Of a DNA stretch of 64,000 bases, positions 49,732 to 59,533 are shown piece after piece; the stretch's first letter is position 1; each line of letters begins with the position of its first letter. Source of the DNA: Adlercreutzia caecimuris B7 (GTDB taxonomy: Bacteria > Actinomycetota > Coriobacteriia > Coriobacteriales > Eggerthellaceae); contig NZ_KE159646.1 in NCBI RefSeq assembly GCF_000403355.2, forward strand, positions 2,283,561-2,347,560. The letters are read 5' to 3'. The notes under the pieces were generated by a model. That model ran no database searches and was not told where the DNA came from. It saw nothing but the letters and a program-made list of their open reading frames with translations. A program made the position numbers and the translations under genes.

Positions 49732-50154
49732 ATGAGCAACGACCTGGTTCGGTTCTCGGTGGCCATGCCGGAGGACCTGCTGATTGAGTTCGACCAGCTG
49801 GTGGCCCGACGTGGCTTGGCGAAGAATCGCAGCGAAGTGGTGCGCGATCTGGTGCGCGACGCCCTGGTGGAAGAGGAATGCGCTACGCCCGGCTCGCTCG
49901 TCATGGGCACGCTCACCATCATTTACGACCACCATTCCAACGACTTGCAGGAGAAGCTGCATACCATTCAGCACGACTATTTCGACACCATTATCTCCAC
50001 GATGCACGTGCATGTGGACGAGCATATGTGTCTGGAGGTTATCGTCATGCGCGGCGAGACGGGTCTCGTGCAGAGCGTGGCGAACCTCATTCTGGGTACG
50101 AAGGGCGTGAAGAACGGCAAGCTGGTGCTCACGACCACGGGAAGGCATTTGTAA
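49732..50154 (+). CDS. nikR: nickel-responsive regulator NikR
   Basis: Ribbon-helix-helix repressor of 140 residues. The N-terminal DNA-binding part (LVRFSVAMPEDLLIEFDQLVARRGLAKNRSEVVRDLVRDALV) is CopG-like, and the C-terminal ACT-type domain has the nickel ligands with exactly the spacing known from E. coli NikR: His81, His92, His94 and Cys100 (11, 2 and 6 residues). Overlaps hypE by one base (TAATG). No classical NikR box (GTATGA-N16-TCATAC) is visible upstream. Confidence 0.93.
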   Translation: MSNDLVRFSVAMPEDLLIEFDQLVARRGLAKNRSEVVRDLVRDALVEEECATPGSLVMGTLTIIYDHHSNDLQEKLHTIQHDYFDTIISTMHVHVDEHMCLEVIVMRGETGLVQSVANLILGTKGVKNGKLVLTTTGRHL

Positions 50155-51179
50155 TGGCAGATGAGAGGGTAATGCTCGGCCACGGCTCGGGCGGATCGAT
50201 GATGAAGCGCATTATCGACGAGGTGTTCTTCGAGGCTTACGGCACCGATGAGCTGCTTGTGGGCGATGATGCTGCGGTGCTTTCGGCCCTGGGCCCCGAC
50301 GAGCGCATTGCGTATTCCACCGATAGCTTCGTGGTAACGCCGCACTTCTTTCCCGGCGGCGACATCGGGCGCCTGGCCGTGTGCGGCACGGTGAACGACG
50401 TGGCTACCTCGGGCGCCCGTCCGTTGTACCTGTCCTGCGCCTTCATCTTGGAAGAGGGCTTTCCCATGGACGACCTGCGTCGCATTTGCGCCTCCATGGC
50501 CTCCTGCGCGAAGGAGGCCGGGGTGCGCATTGTGACCGGCGACACCAAGGTGGTCAACCGCGGCCACGGCGACGGCATCTACATCAACACAAGCGGCGTC
50601 GGCGCGGTGCCGGCAGGCGTGAGCCTGGGCGGCGCGCAAATTCGCCCGGGCGATGCAGTGCTTGTGAGCGGTACGCTGGGCGACCACGGCATCACCATCA
50701 TGAGCTGTCGCGAAGGGTTGAATTTCTCGGCTGCCATCGAAAGCGACGCGGCTCCGCTCAACCACCTCATCGCCGAGGTGCTGGCCGCAGCGCCCCATAC
50801 ACGCTGCTTCCGCGATCCTACGCGCGGCGGCCTGGCTTCCACGCTCAACGAACTGGCGGCGCAGTCGAACACCGATATCACCGTGGACGAGGGCGCCGTT
50901 CCCGTGAAGGACGCGGTGCTCGGCGCCTGCGAGATGCTCGGCTACGATGTGCTGCAGGTGGCCAACGAGGGCAAGATAGTGTGCGTGGTGGCCGCCGACG
51001 AGGCCGAGGCGGCCCTGGCTGCCATGCGCGCGAACCCTTACGGAGCCGATGCTGCTATCATCGGGCAGGTGGGCGAAGCCGATCCGGCCCGCGGCCCAAA
51101 GGTGTTCCTGCGCACGTCGTTCGGCAGCACGCGCATCCTGGATATGCTCGTGGGAGAGCAGCTTCCCCGCATCTGCTAG
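50154..51179 (+). CDS. hypE: hydrogenase maturation protein HypE
   Basis: Carbamoyl-phosphate-dependent cyanide donor for the NiFe site of hydrogenases, 341 residues. Family marks are LGHGSGGSMMKRIIDEVF at the start, VGDDAAVL and YSTDSFVVTPHFFPGGDIGRLAVCGTVNDVA, and the C-terminus ends in PRIC, where the terminal Cys carries the thiocyanate. Other hyp genes (hypABCDF) are absent nearby. Co-transcription with nikR suggests nickel control. Confidence 0.95.
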   Translation: MADERVMLGHGSGGSMMKRIIDEVFFEAYGTDELLVGDDAAVLSALGPDERIAYSTDSFVVTPHFFPGGDIGRLAVCGTVNDVATSGARPLYLSCAFILEEGFPMDDLRRICASMASCAKEAGVRIVTGDTKVVNRGHGDGIYINTSGVGAVPAGVSLGGAQIRPGDAVLVSGTLGDHGITIMSCREGLNFSAAIESDAAPLNHLIAEVLAAAPHTRCFRDPTRGGLASTLNELAAQSNTDITVDEGAVPVKDAVLGACEMLGYDVLQVANEGKIVCVVAADEAEAALAAMRANPYGADAAIIGQVGEADPARGPKVFLRTSFGSTRILDMLVGEQLPRIC

Positions 51180-51376
51180 GAGCAAGGCGCCGTCGACTCC
51201 GCACGATCTTCTACGGGCCGTTATGCGGCGGTTTGTCAACACCTAAACCGCTCCCTGAGAAGTTCCGGATTCCTACTTGCGCGTTGCTGCTTTCATGGTA
51301 TCTTGCGCAATGTGGTTGGGAGCTGTGCTTCCTGCCCTCAAAGACGAGGAACAATATTTGAACGAAGGAGCTTCCC

Positions 51377-51565
51377 ATGTCTCATCCGGTTATTGAAGCT
51401 GACGAGTGCATCGGCTGCGGCATCTGCGTCGACGCGTGCCCCCAGGAAGTGCTCGAGGTCGTCAACGGCGTTGCCGACGCCGTGAACGAGGATGCCTGCA
51501 TTGCCTGCGGCGACTGCGTGGAAGAGTGCCCCATGGGCGCTATTCCTGAGATCGTCGAGGACTAG
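51377..51565 (+). CDS. 2[4Fe-4S] ferredoxin
   Basis: Small electron carrier of 62 residues. Two CxxCxxCxxxCP motifs, CIGCGICVDACP and CIACGDCVEECP, hold two 4Fe-4S clusters. GAAGGAGC precedes the ATG. The 197-bp gap upstream has no gene but likely contains a promoter. Confidence 0.95.
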   Translation: MSHPVIEADECIGCGICVDACPQEVLEVVNGVADAVNEDACIACGDCVEECPMGAIPEIVED

Positions 51566-51614
51566 CCCTTCACGTTCCGAGCGCTCAGCGGAGCGATCGG
51601 GTCAAAGCGAACGA

Positions 51615-51647
51615 GCAGACCTGCTGCCCTTCCGGTGGCAGGTCTGC
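51615..51647 (+). terminator. hairpin after ferredoxin gene
   Basis: GCAGACCTGC and GCAGGTCTGC form a 10-bp perfect stem with a 13-nt loop, 50 bp after the stop. No T-run follows, so termination strength is uncertain. Confidence 0.5.
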
Positions 51648-51778
51648 CTGCATTGGGGCGACCGTGCGTTGCCGCAGGTGTACACGGCATTCAACGGTGA
51701 CCTTTTGTGATATAGTTCTTTCAGAGAGAAGACGGGCAACCGCCAAGGTTGCGCAAGACGAAAGCGTGAAGCGAAACC

Positions 51779-52279
51779 ATGAGAAAGAGCAACTGGATCA
51801 TAGCTGCCATTTTGCTTGTGGCCTCGCTGGTGTTCCTGTGGCTCTGGCAGGCGCTGGAGTTCAATCTGGTCGACAACCCGATTGACGTGGTGGTAACGGC
51901 TGTGTGGTGGGTGGTCATCATCGCCGGCTGTCTGGTTATCCATTGGGCGGAGAAGAAGCGGCAGGAGCGTATTCGCACGGTGTTTCTCGCGCCGGGCTTG
52001 GTGTACAACTGCGAGATAGGCGTTCTGCGCCTGGATCCCGGCTCCTCCTCGGTCGATGCCATGCGGAAGGTGCTGTCCAACCTTACCTATTCCTTCGATT
52101 TGGCTGAGCTGCCGGCGAATTCGCGCGTGCGCTTCCAAACCATTGTGCGCACAGAGCGCTTTGCCGAGAATGGGCGCATATGGGAGGGCGAGGTGGTGGA
52201 GGTTCGTCGTCCCGACACGCCCCACCCGTTCCGCAACCAGGCGGAGTTGGCGGCATTGGTCGGCGAAACCGCCGCTTAA
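51779..52279 (+). CDS. membrane protein of unknown function
   Basis: Predicted 166-residue protein with two helices (about residues 7-24 and 34-55) and a cytoplasmic C-terminal domain of about 105 residues (LRLDPGSSSVDAMRKVLSNLTYSFDLAELPANSRVRFQTIVRTERFAENGRIWEGEVVEVRR). The last part resembles a small beta barrel. No family recognised. It seems to be transcribed alone; the ribosome site (AAGCGTGAAGCGAAACC) is weak. Confidence 0.6.
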   Translation: MRKSNWIIAAILLVASLVFLWLWQALEFNLVDNPIDVVVTAVWWVVIIAGCLVIHWAEKKRQERIRTVFLAPGLVYNCEIGVLRLDPGSSSVDAMRKVLSNLTYSFDLAELPANSRVRFQTIVRTERFAENGRIWEGEVVEVRRPDTPHPFRNQAELAALVGETAA

Positions 52280-52505
52280 TCGGCTGCCGTTCGTGACAGC
52301 TTTTCCACCGCAGCGTAACAAATCGGCATCATTTAGACATTCATTTGCCTGTCAATAACCTAGCAACTCCCATAACAAGTCTCGTTTTCCCATTAAATGA
52401 TCGGTACACTCATCATCGAATGAGAATCGGTCTCAGAGTAGTTTCCCCTGCAAGAGTGCAGGGAGGCGGCTTCTCGGTCGCGAGGATAAAGGAGTGCAGG
52501 TAGCT
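52280..52505. other. upstream region of the large surface protein
   Basis: About 226 bp with no gene. TGAGAATCGGTCTCA (52421-52435) is a 5-bp inverted repeat around ATCGG. CCCTGCA (52446-52452) and TGCAGGG (52457-52463) form a 7-bp perfect hairpin in the leader, 42 bp before the start. AT-rich DNA at about 52370-52415 probably holds the promoter. Confidence 0.5.
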
Positions 52506-55500
52506 ATGAAGGCAATCGAGCGGTTCGTTGAGGCGCGCAGCACGGTTGAGGGCAAGGCGGTTGCCGTCGCCCTCACGGCTCTGCTGGCGCTTTCGTCGTT
52601 CACCCCCGCAACTTTGGCGGTGGCCGACGAGGGCGAGGGTTCTTCCGATGAGATGTCGCTGGCCGTGAACGACGTGGCAATGCCCGAGGGGGAAGACGGC
52701 TTCTCCGCTCCCAACACCCCCGAGGAGCCCGATGGTGTCGTCGAGAATGGCGAAGATGCCGAGGAAGATTCGACGGATGATACGGATGACCTCGGCGGAA
52801 CGCTGACGGCAGGCCTTGCGGAGCTGGAAGGCGAGGCCAACGACGGCGCCACCGTTCGCGTGCAAGCGCCGGTGGGCACGACGTTTCCCGCAGATGCCGA
52901 GGTGCGGGTGGAAAACGCCCTGACCGACATCGTTGAGTCTGCTCTGGCTCAGGCCATTGGCGAAGACCAGCGCCTTGGCACGGTGCGCGCCTACAAGGTT
53001 GAAATCGTCGACAGCGAGGGGAACGAGCTCGCCGATGTTCGGGGAGCCGTGGCCTTCCTGACAAGCGAGGGCATTCCTGCCTTCGACGCAACGGCGTTCC
53101 GCATGATCGGCGAGGGTGAGGCTCAGAAGCTCAATGCTCCCGCCGGGCTCGTTCCGGAGCTGACGGCCGTGGCCTTCCCGCTCGAGACCGCATCCGGTGT
53201 CTATGCGTTCGCCCTGATCGAGTCTGCAAACGACAAGGGTGCGGGTCAAGAGGAGACCGAGGGCGAAGCTGCGGAGAACGCCGAGGGCTCTTCTCCCGAG
53301 CCGGAGGCTCCTGCTGCTCCTGAGCAGCCTGCGACTCCCGAGCCCGAGCCGGGCAATGCCGCCGTTCCCGAGCAGCCCGCCACCGATCCCGAAAGCGACG
53401 AAGAGGCCGTTCCCGAGCCAGCGCCTGCGCCTGAGAACGAGTCTGAGCCCGCGCCTGAGGCCCAGAGCATTGTGCTCTATGTGGGCGAATCCCGAGCCCT
53501 TTCCTGTTCTGGCCTGCACGTCAACCATCAGTGGGAAACAAGCGATACGGCAGTGGCGGCGGTTCGGAACACGAACGCTCAGCGCGTGACAGTTGACGCC
53601 GTTGCGCCGGGCACCGCGACGGTGCGCTGCGACACCGACGCAGTCTACGAGATCACGGTGAAAGCCGCCCCCGCAACGAGCGAGATCGCGCACTTCTACT
53701 TCCTGCCGCCCACGGCGGATGGCGCAGCTGCAGATCTGGGCCAGGCCCAGTACATGGGCTCCGGCGTGGTAAACGTTCCCGCTGGCTACGATAAGGTCTC
53801 CCAGCTTGTGAATGGCAGCGTGGTGGGCGATCGCGTTATTCGCCTGAGCGACCTTATCGCGGAGGCGCCGTCCGACACCGAGGTGCGTACGGGCCTGGCT
53901 GCGTACTTCAACGGCTCTATTGACGGCGCCCAGAACGGCACCGCCTCAAAGATGAAATACGATGCCTCGTGGAACTACACTTACGAGCCGGTGGTGTTTA
54001 CGGGCAAGATTAACTCGACCGGCTATAACGGCACGGCGGTAAGCCCGACGGCGGCCCATCATATATATGTGCAGATGAACATCGAGGTGCCCGAGAAGCA
54101 TTACACGCTGTCCTATGCGGTGCAGACTCCCTCGGGCAGCGAGGTGCGCTCGATTCTGCACAGCAACGGCGATGCTGCCGTGGAGCTGAACGGCTACAAC
54201 GATTCGGCTACCTCGCTGACGGTGGATGGCGTGACTTATCCGGCGGTGAAGACCGTGGGCGATACGGTGAAGTACCACTTCGACGGCTGGTACACCGACA
54301 CGACATTCCGCACCAAGGCACCGCGTACCTATGCTGAGGGGGTTTCGGCAACGTTCTATGCCCGCTACCTCACGGTGGGCGCGAGGACGGTGTCCTTCGA
54401 CCCGATGGGCGGCACGTTCGATGACGGCACGACCGAGGTGAAGGCGGTGCGCGCTGACGTGGGCGGTGCCTACTGGTTGCTCGATGCACCGAAGCGCTTC
54501 GGCTACACGTTCGAGGGATGGCGTGCTAAGGGCGGCGTGTCTCTTAATGAAGCAGGCCTGAGCCGCATCATGAGAAATGATGCTGACATTGAGTACGAGG
54601 CTCAGTGGAAGGCCGCCACGGCTACCATTACCTTCGATGCGCGCGAGGGGTCGCTGGGCGACGCCGCTTCCGTTCTCGAAGGCAAGACGGGCTCTGCGCT
54701 GGAAAACGGCGAGCTGCCGACGCCGACGCGGGTGGGCTATCGCTTTGTTGGTTGGTACGACAACGACAAGTTCGCCGGTGCGCCTCTCAACGAGCTTCCG
54801 AGTGCTTTCCCGGCAGGCAACACGAAGTACTATGCGAAGTACGAGGAAGATCCCGCGCAACGCTATTCAGTTACCTATCAAGTGCAGCGTAACGAAGGCG
54901 GCTACCTTAAGCGCGACGTCGTCTACAACTATGGCGAGGTGATCGTCGACGGAGATATGATCGTCGACACGGCGGAGGGCGTGCGCGGTGCAACGGCGGA
55001 GGCTTTGCTCGGCTGGCAGTTCAGCGGGTGGTACAAGATGACTCCCGAGGGCCCGATCGCCATTGACACGAGCGCCGGCAGCGATGTTGCCGGAGCCGAG
55101 CTGACGGCTGAGCTGGCCCGGCAGAACCTAAACCGCGAGAGCAACGGCGCCTACGCGGATACAACCTATGTCGCCCGCTTCACCGCTGTGAACCTGAACT
55201 TCGGCGATCTTCGCCCCTATACGGTTGAATATTACCTTATGGGCGATGACGGGCTCTACCCCGATGTGCCGAACTGCTCTACGAGTCGCACTGGCGTCGT
55301 CAATACCGCCGCCGTGGTACAGGATGACGACAAGTACCGCGACCTGCGCGGTGCGGCCGTCACTCATTCCGACAACTGGCCCGCCGACTACGATCCTGCT
55401 TTCTATGCGGTTGACGAGAATGCCGTGGGCCGTGTGTACGAGGGCTGGATCAGCGAGAGCGGCGAGACGCCGGTGCTGAAGATCTACCTGCAGAAGCGCC

Positions 55501-57686
55501 TCGCCGTTTCCTTCGGCGCCGGCGAGCTTGGTACGTTGGATGCCTCCAGCTTCGGCGAGGGCGCCGTGCAGGAGGGCTCGGTCGTGACCTACCGCTGCCT
55601 GCGGGGCGATATGATTCCGGCGGTACCGTCGGTCATTCCCGCAGCCGGCTATGTGTTCGCCGGCTGGGCCGAGCGGGGCTCCGATGCGGCGGCCGATCTC
55701 GCTGCTCCTGTGAGCCGCGCGACGGCCTTCGAGGCCCGCTATACCGCCGAGGATGCGGCTCTGCGCTTCGATGCCAACGGCGGCAGCGCGGTTTCCGACA
55801 TCGAGGGCAAGACGGGCGAGAGCCTGGCCGGCGTTGCGCTGCCGGCGACGGAGCGCGCGGGCTACACGTTCCTCGGCTGGTTCGATGCCGAGGGTAACGA
55901 GCTGGCCGCCCTTCCCGAGACGCTGCCCGCAGGTGAGACCGTTTACACGGCTCGCTGGGAGGCTGACGCGGCCACCATCGTCTTCGACAAGAACGCCTCC
56001 GACGCCACCGGCTCGGTGCCCGGTCGTCAGGGCACGACCGATGCTCCGGTGAATGCCGACTTCCCCGAGCCTGGCGCGCTGTCTCGCCCCGGCTACCTCT
56101 TCGCCGGCTGGAATACCCAGGCCGACGGCAAGGGTCTGACGGTGAGCGAGTTCCCCGAGACCTTCCCGGCGGGCAAAACGGTGTACTACGCCCAGTGGAA
56201 GCTGGACGTGTCGGGGTTGACTGGCAAGAGCTTCTCCTATCAGGGGGTCTATGACGGCCGCGCCCATCGCATTGCCGTGCCGACGGGCCTGGCGCTGAAG
56301 GAGGGTGAGAAGCTGGCCATGAAGGTGAACGGCGCGTGGACCACCAACGCGAACCTGTTCCCCACCTACAAGGACGTGGCCGATAGCGCCTCCGGTATCG
56401 AAGTGGCTATTCTCGATCGCGATGGCAACCAGATCTTTATGACCGATACGGTGTCGGTGGCTCTGGCTCCTGCCGAGCTGACGGTGGCCACGGGCTCTAT
56501 CATTCACCCCTTCGATGGCTCGGTGGCCACGAGCGAGCAAATCGTCGTTAGCGGCCTTCAGGCTGGTGAGACAATCGGTGCCCGTACAACCGGCTTTGCC
56601 TCTCAGGTGGGCGAGGAAGTGGAGAACGGCTTCGAATTGACCTGGGCTGCCGAGGGGAACAGCTACACGGCCAAGCAGGGCAACTACGTCGTGACCGCGA
56701 AACTGGGCACTGTGAAGGTTGTCACCACCACCTGCCCGGTGACCATTGAGGGCTACGTGGGCGTCTACGACGGCCAGGAGCATGCGCTGGCCTATTCGTC
56801 GCCCGAGGCCGAGATCGTCTTCGACGCCGATACCGCTTACACAGATGCCGGCGATCACGAGGTGGGCTACACGGTGACGTGCCCCGACCATGGAACGTTT
56901 ACCGGTACTGTGAGCGTGAACATCATTCCGCGGGCTATCACCATCGCAGTGGAAGACTCCTACAAGATTGCCACAGCCCGCGACCCCCTCTTCAAGGGCG
57001 CCATCGTGGAAGGCGAGCTGGTGGCCAGCGACGATCTGGGCACGATCGACTTCGTCCGCACCTTCGAGGGCGACGAGGTGGGCGTGTACGAGGGCGGTCT
57101 GACGGCTCGGTATCGCCAGAATGACAACTACGCTGTCACGGTTATTCCGGGCACGTTCACTATCGGTCCGGCGCAGGCCGGTGGAGCGGGGTCGGTCAAC
57201 CAGTATCCCCTCCAGACTCCGGGCGATGGCAACGGAAGCGGTGTGACAGACGCGACGGTTGCGGGAACGGCCGTTGCGGGCACGCCGCTCGCACGCACCT
57301 CCACGCGCACCACCTCGGCTGCGGTGACCACCTTGTCGGCGGCTCGCGAGCTGCTGGAGGCGGCGCGACCGGCGAGCATGGCCGACCTGGCCGCGCCGGT
57401 GTACGCCGATGTGATCGGCGATGACGCCACGCCGATGGTGACGCGCCGCGGCGGCGAGACCATCGAGGACGACCCTAACGCCCTCGGTGCCTTCGATGAG
57501 CCCCACTGCTGGGTGCACTGGGTGATGGCTCTCGGCGTCCTGCTCACCATCGCCTACGCGGCGGCGGTTGCGCTTCGTCGTCTGGGTTGCGCACGGCGGG
57601 CCGGTCGTCTTGACGATGATCTGACGGGCGGCGCTGTGGCCGAGGAAGCCTCAACTGAGCGTGCTGCGCGGCGTCTGGGCGCCTAA
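52506..57686 (+). CDS. giant secreted surface protein with InlB-type and MBG-type repeats
   Basis: Predicted 1,726-residue exported protein. A signal peptide (about 1-42; cleavage after TLAVA or TLA) is followed by an acidic region, a Pro/Glu-rich linker (about 255-320), a Big2-like domain (IVLYVGESRALSCSG to YEITVKAAP, about 319-391), and about 230 residues of unique sequence. At least six InlB B-type repeats follow (about 590-1240; each ends in a W-x-x-Y/F-like block such as KYYAKYEED and TVYYAQWKLD). MBG-like strand repeats then run to about 1555 (LAPAELTVATGSI, NIIPRAITIAVEDSYKI). The end has one membrane helix (about 1670-1690) and a basic tail. I see no LPxTG, so it may be held by the helix. 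ATG at 52506 follows AAAGGAG; a GTG 12 bp earlier is possible. Likely an adhesin. Confidence 0.9.
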   Translation: MKAIERFVEARSTVEGKAVAVALTALLALSSFTPATLAVADEGEGSSDEMSLAVNDVAMPEGEDGFSAPNTPEEPDGVVENGEDAEEDSTDDTDDLGGTLTAGLAELEGEANDGATVRVQAPVGTTFPADAEVRVENALTDIVESALAQAIGEDQRLGTVRAYKVEIVDSEGNELADVRGAVAFLTSEGIPAFDATAFRMIGEGEAQKLNAPAGLVPELTAVAFPLETASGVYAFALIESANDKGAGQEETEGEAAENAEGSSPEPEAPAAPEQPATPEPEPGNAAVPEQPATDPESDEEAVPEPAPAPENESEPAPEAQSIVLYVGESRALSCSGLHVNHQWETSDTAVAAVRNTNAQRVTVDAVAPGTATVRCDTDAVYEITVKAAPATSEIAHFYFLPPTADGAAADLGQAQYMGSGVVNVPAGYDKVSQLVNGSVVGDRVIRLSDLIAEAPSDTEVRTGLAAYFNGSIDGAQNGTASKMKYDASWNYTYEPVVFTGKINSTGYNGTAVSPTAAHHIYVQMNIEVPEKHYTLSYAVQTPSGSEVRSILHSNGDAAVELNGYNDSATSLTVDGVTYPAVKTVGDTVKYHFDGWYTDTTFRTKAPRTYAEGVSATFYARYLTVGARTVSFDPMGGTFDDGTTEVKAVRADVGGAYWLLDAPKRFGYTFEGWRAKGGVSLNEAGLSRIMRNDADIEYEAQWKAATATITFDAREGSLGDAASVLEGKTGSALENGELPTPTRVGYRFVGWYDNDKFAGAPLNELPSAFPAGNTKYYAKYEEDPAQRYSVTYQVQRNEGGYLKRDVVYNYGEVIVDGDMIVDTAEGVRGATAEALLGWQFSGWYKMTPEGPIAIDTSAGSDVAGAELTAELARQNLNRESNGAYADTTYVARFTAVNLNFGDLRPYTVEYYLMGDDGLYPDVPNCSTSRTGVVNTAAVVQDDDKYRDLRGAAVTHSDNWPADYDPAFYAVDENAVGRVYEGWISESGETPVLKIYLQKRLAVSFGAGELGTLDASSFGEGAVQEGSVVTYRCLRGDMIPAVPSVIPAAGYVFAGWAERGSDAAADLAAPVSRATAFEARYTAEDAALRFDANGGSAVSDIEGKTGESLAGVALPATERAGYTFLGWFDAEGNELAALPETLPAGETVYTARWEADAATIVFDKNASDATGSVPGRQGTTDAPVNADFPEPGALSRPGYLFAGWNTQADGKGLTVSEFPETFPAGKTVYYAQWKLDVSGLTGKSFSYQGVYDGRAHRIAVPTGLALKEGEKLAMKVNGAWTTNANLFPTYKDVADSASGIEVAILDRDGNQIFMTDTVSVALAPAELTVATGSIIHPFDGSVATSEQIVVSGLQAGETIGARTTGFASQVGEEVENGFELTWAAEGNSYTAKQGNYVVTAKLGTVKVVTTTCPVTIEGYVGVYDGQEHALAYSSPEAEIVFDADTAYTDAGDHEVGYTVTCPDHGTFTGTVSVNIIPRAITIAVEDSYKIATARDPLFKGAIVEGELVASDDLGTIDFVRTFEGDEVGVYEGGLTARYRQNDNYAVTVIPGTFTIGPAQAGGAGSVNQYPLQTPGDGNGSGVTDATVAGTAVAGTPLARTSTRTTSAAVTTLSAARELLEAARPASMADLAAPVYADVIGDDATPMVTRRGGETIEDDPNALGAFDEPHCWVHWVMALGVLLTIAYAAAVALRRLGCARRAGRLDDDLTGGAVAEEASTERAARRLGA

Positions 57687-57719
57687 CGGCCCCCTTCGAT
57701 AGCCTTCCCCCTCCCAAAA

Positions 57720-57747
57720 GAAGGGCGACCTGCGGGTCGCCCTTCTT
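57720..57747. terminator. bidirectional terminator between convergent genes
   Basis: GAAGGGCGACC and GGTCGCCCTTC form an 11-bp perfect stem with a 4-nt loop, with TTGCTGTT on one side and CTTTTGG on the other strand. It separates the surface protein from the AlbA_2 regulator. Confidence 0.85.
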
Positions 57748-57781
57748 GCTGTTAGGGTAGTTCGAGGGATGCGGCTTGCTG

Positions 57782-59212
57782 TTACAGGACGCGCCAGAAC
57801 CCCGCCTTGTCGGAGCCGACGCGATCGATGATGCCCAGGTCGCGCAGCCGGCGGAACGAGCGGCGCACCGTGCTTTCGCTCACGCCGAGGCTCTTGGCAA
57901 TGCGCGGTGCCGTAAGGCGTCCGTCGATGTCGATCATCGAGAGCACCTTCTCGTCGTTGGCGGTCAGGCCGATGTCGTGCTGTAGGGCGGCCTCGCGGGC
58001 CATTGCGTGGGCGTCGGAGAGCGCCGAGCGCGTCAGCGAGGCGTGGGTCGCGGGGTCGTTGCCTGAAAGAGAGGTGCGCATGACGCTGTCCTCGTCCATC
58101 TGGAAGCACACCATGGTCTCGTCGTCGCGCAGTTCGAAGATGGGCTCGGGCAGCCCCGCCTCGATGCATTCCATGCGCATGGCCCCCACCCCGTTGCCCC
58201 AGCCGTCGATGATGCCGAGCGAACGCAAGGCGCTGACCAGGTTCGGGTTGTTCGGTCGCGAGGTGTGTCGACCCAGAAGCGCGGTTACCGTCCAGGTGCG
58301 CGGAGGGCGTCCGACGTTGTCGATGCAGAGGCGATCGGCGAAAACGCTGACCTGGATGGGGGTGCCGCTCTCGTAGTTCTTATGGGCCACCGCGTTCAAG
58401 ACGGCTTCGTGCACCGCATCGCGGGGAAGCGGGGGAGAGCCGTGCGTCCCCCGAGGCTGCACGGGGCCGGTGTCGGCGAGGTACTTGTCGAAAATCAGCT
58501 CGACCGTACGGTGCACCTGCTCGATGAGCGAGCCGGTCACCTCGTCTTCGAAGATAGGGCTTCCCGCCCGTCCTCCGAAAAAGCCGATGCGCACCGTGGC
58601 TCCGGCAATGTAGCGCTGCGGCTGATCGTGAAGCAGGAGAATGCCTGCGTTGGTAGGCGTTCCTACGCCGGTCATGAGGCCCGCGCGACGAAGTTTTTCC
58701 TCGATAGCGGCCACTTCGTCAAGATCAGTGGTGATGTCGGTGTCGCGAAGCGCACCCGTGTAACGTGTGACGAGGCCCATGTTGAGGTCGTCAAGGCTCG
58801 CCTGGATGACCGGTCGCGTCTCCCATTTCATATCGGTTTCCGCCGCCGGCTGAAGGAGGCGATCCAGGGCCTCGTTGTCGAGAACGGTATTGAAGCTGTT
58901 CTGGTACAGGTAGAACGTGCCATGGTAGCTGATGGGCTCAGGCGCAGGGGGGACGACCACCTCCAGGCACATGCGGCCCTCCTCGAGCACGAGCTCCATG
59001 GCACAGGTGAGGCCGAGAGCCGCCGCAACCGCACTGGGGATCGTCTTCATAAGACGGTTCGTCTTGCGCTTGACCACACCGCGGCCGTCAACGTCGGCAT
59101 CGAGCACGAGCCGGCCGCCTCCGGCGTTGGCGATTCCGCAGACGACTTCCATACAGTCGTCACGCCAGGCAGAACGGCGGGCAATGGGCAGGGATGAGTC
59201 CGTCGCAGCCAT
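57782..59212 (-). CDS. AlbA_2/Schlafen-type regulator with HATPase-like domain
   Basis: Predicted 476-residue cytoplasmic protein, a distant relative of the one at 35.4 kb. The AlbA_2 part (about residues 5-110) is followed by an HATPase_c_4-like domain (HEAVLNAVAHKNYESGTPIQVSVF... about 260-370) and a C-terminal winged helix (IDIDGRLTAPRIAKSLGVSESTVRRSFRRLRDLGIIDRVGSDKAGFW, about 420-476). The starting motif E-x-K of AlbA_2 is changed here (ARRSAWRDDCMEVVCGIANAGGGRLVLD). AGAGAGG precedes the ATG. Probably a transcriptional regulator; target unknown. Confidence 0.82.
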   Translation of the reverse strand: MAATDSSLPIARRSAWRDDCMEVVCGIANAGGGRLVLDADVDGRGVVKRKTNRLMKTIPSAVAAALGLTCAMELVLEEGRMCLEVVVPPAPEPISYHGTFYLYQNSFNTVLDNEALDRLLQPAAETDMKWETRPVIQASLDDLNMGLVTRYTGALRDTDITTDLDEVAAIEEKLRRAGLMTGVGTPTNAGILLLHDQPQRYIAGATVRIGFFGGRAGSPIFEDEVTGSLIEQVHRTVELIFDKYLADTGPVQPRGTHGSPPLPRDAVHEAVLNAVAHKNYESGTPIQVSVFADRLCIDNVGRPPRTWTVTALLGRHTSRPNNPNLVSALRSLGIIDGWGNGVGAMRMECIEAGLPEPIFELRDDETMVCFQMDEDSVMRTSLSGNDPATHASLTRSALSDAHAMAREAALQHDIGLTANDEKVLSMIDIDGRLTAPRIAKSLGVSESTVRRSFRRLRDLGIIDRVGSDKAGFWRVL

Positions 59213-59512
59213 GAAAAATACCTCTCTTTACCCAGGCAATAGCAGTTCATGCCATTATAGGAAACGAAGATACGGCTGTCATGGGTAAGATTTAATGAAA
59301 AACGACTCAGATTTCTTACTCGCATTCACATAATGATCATTCATGAGAAGTAGCCTCAGAGAATTGGCTTCTTGGCATGTAATTCAGCTATTCTCCCTGA
59401 TGACGGCAATATCTTCGTTTGGTAACAAACCCCTGCCGTCCTCGCTTGGCCCATGCAGAAGGGCGTATTGTGCAGAGAAGTGAGCTTTGCTTACTGGATG
59501 ACGTTAAGGAAA

Positions 59513-59533
59513 CTTGACAGCAGTAGACTAAGG
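59513..59533 (+). promoter_or_regulatory. HAIR-like HspR operator over dnaK promoter
   Basis: CTTGACA, 7 bases, ACTAAGG: each arm matches 5 of 7 positions of the HAIR consensus (CTTGAGT, N7, ACTCAAG), with the exact 7-base spacing. It covers the -35 box, as expected for repression by HspR encoded in the same operon. Confidence 0.6.
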
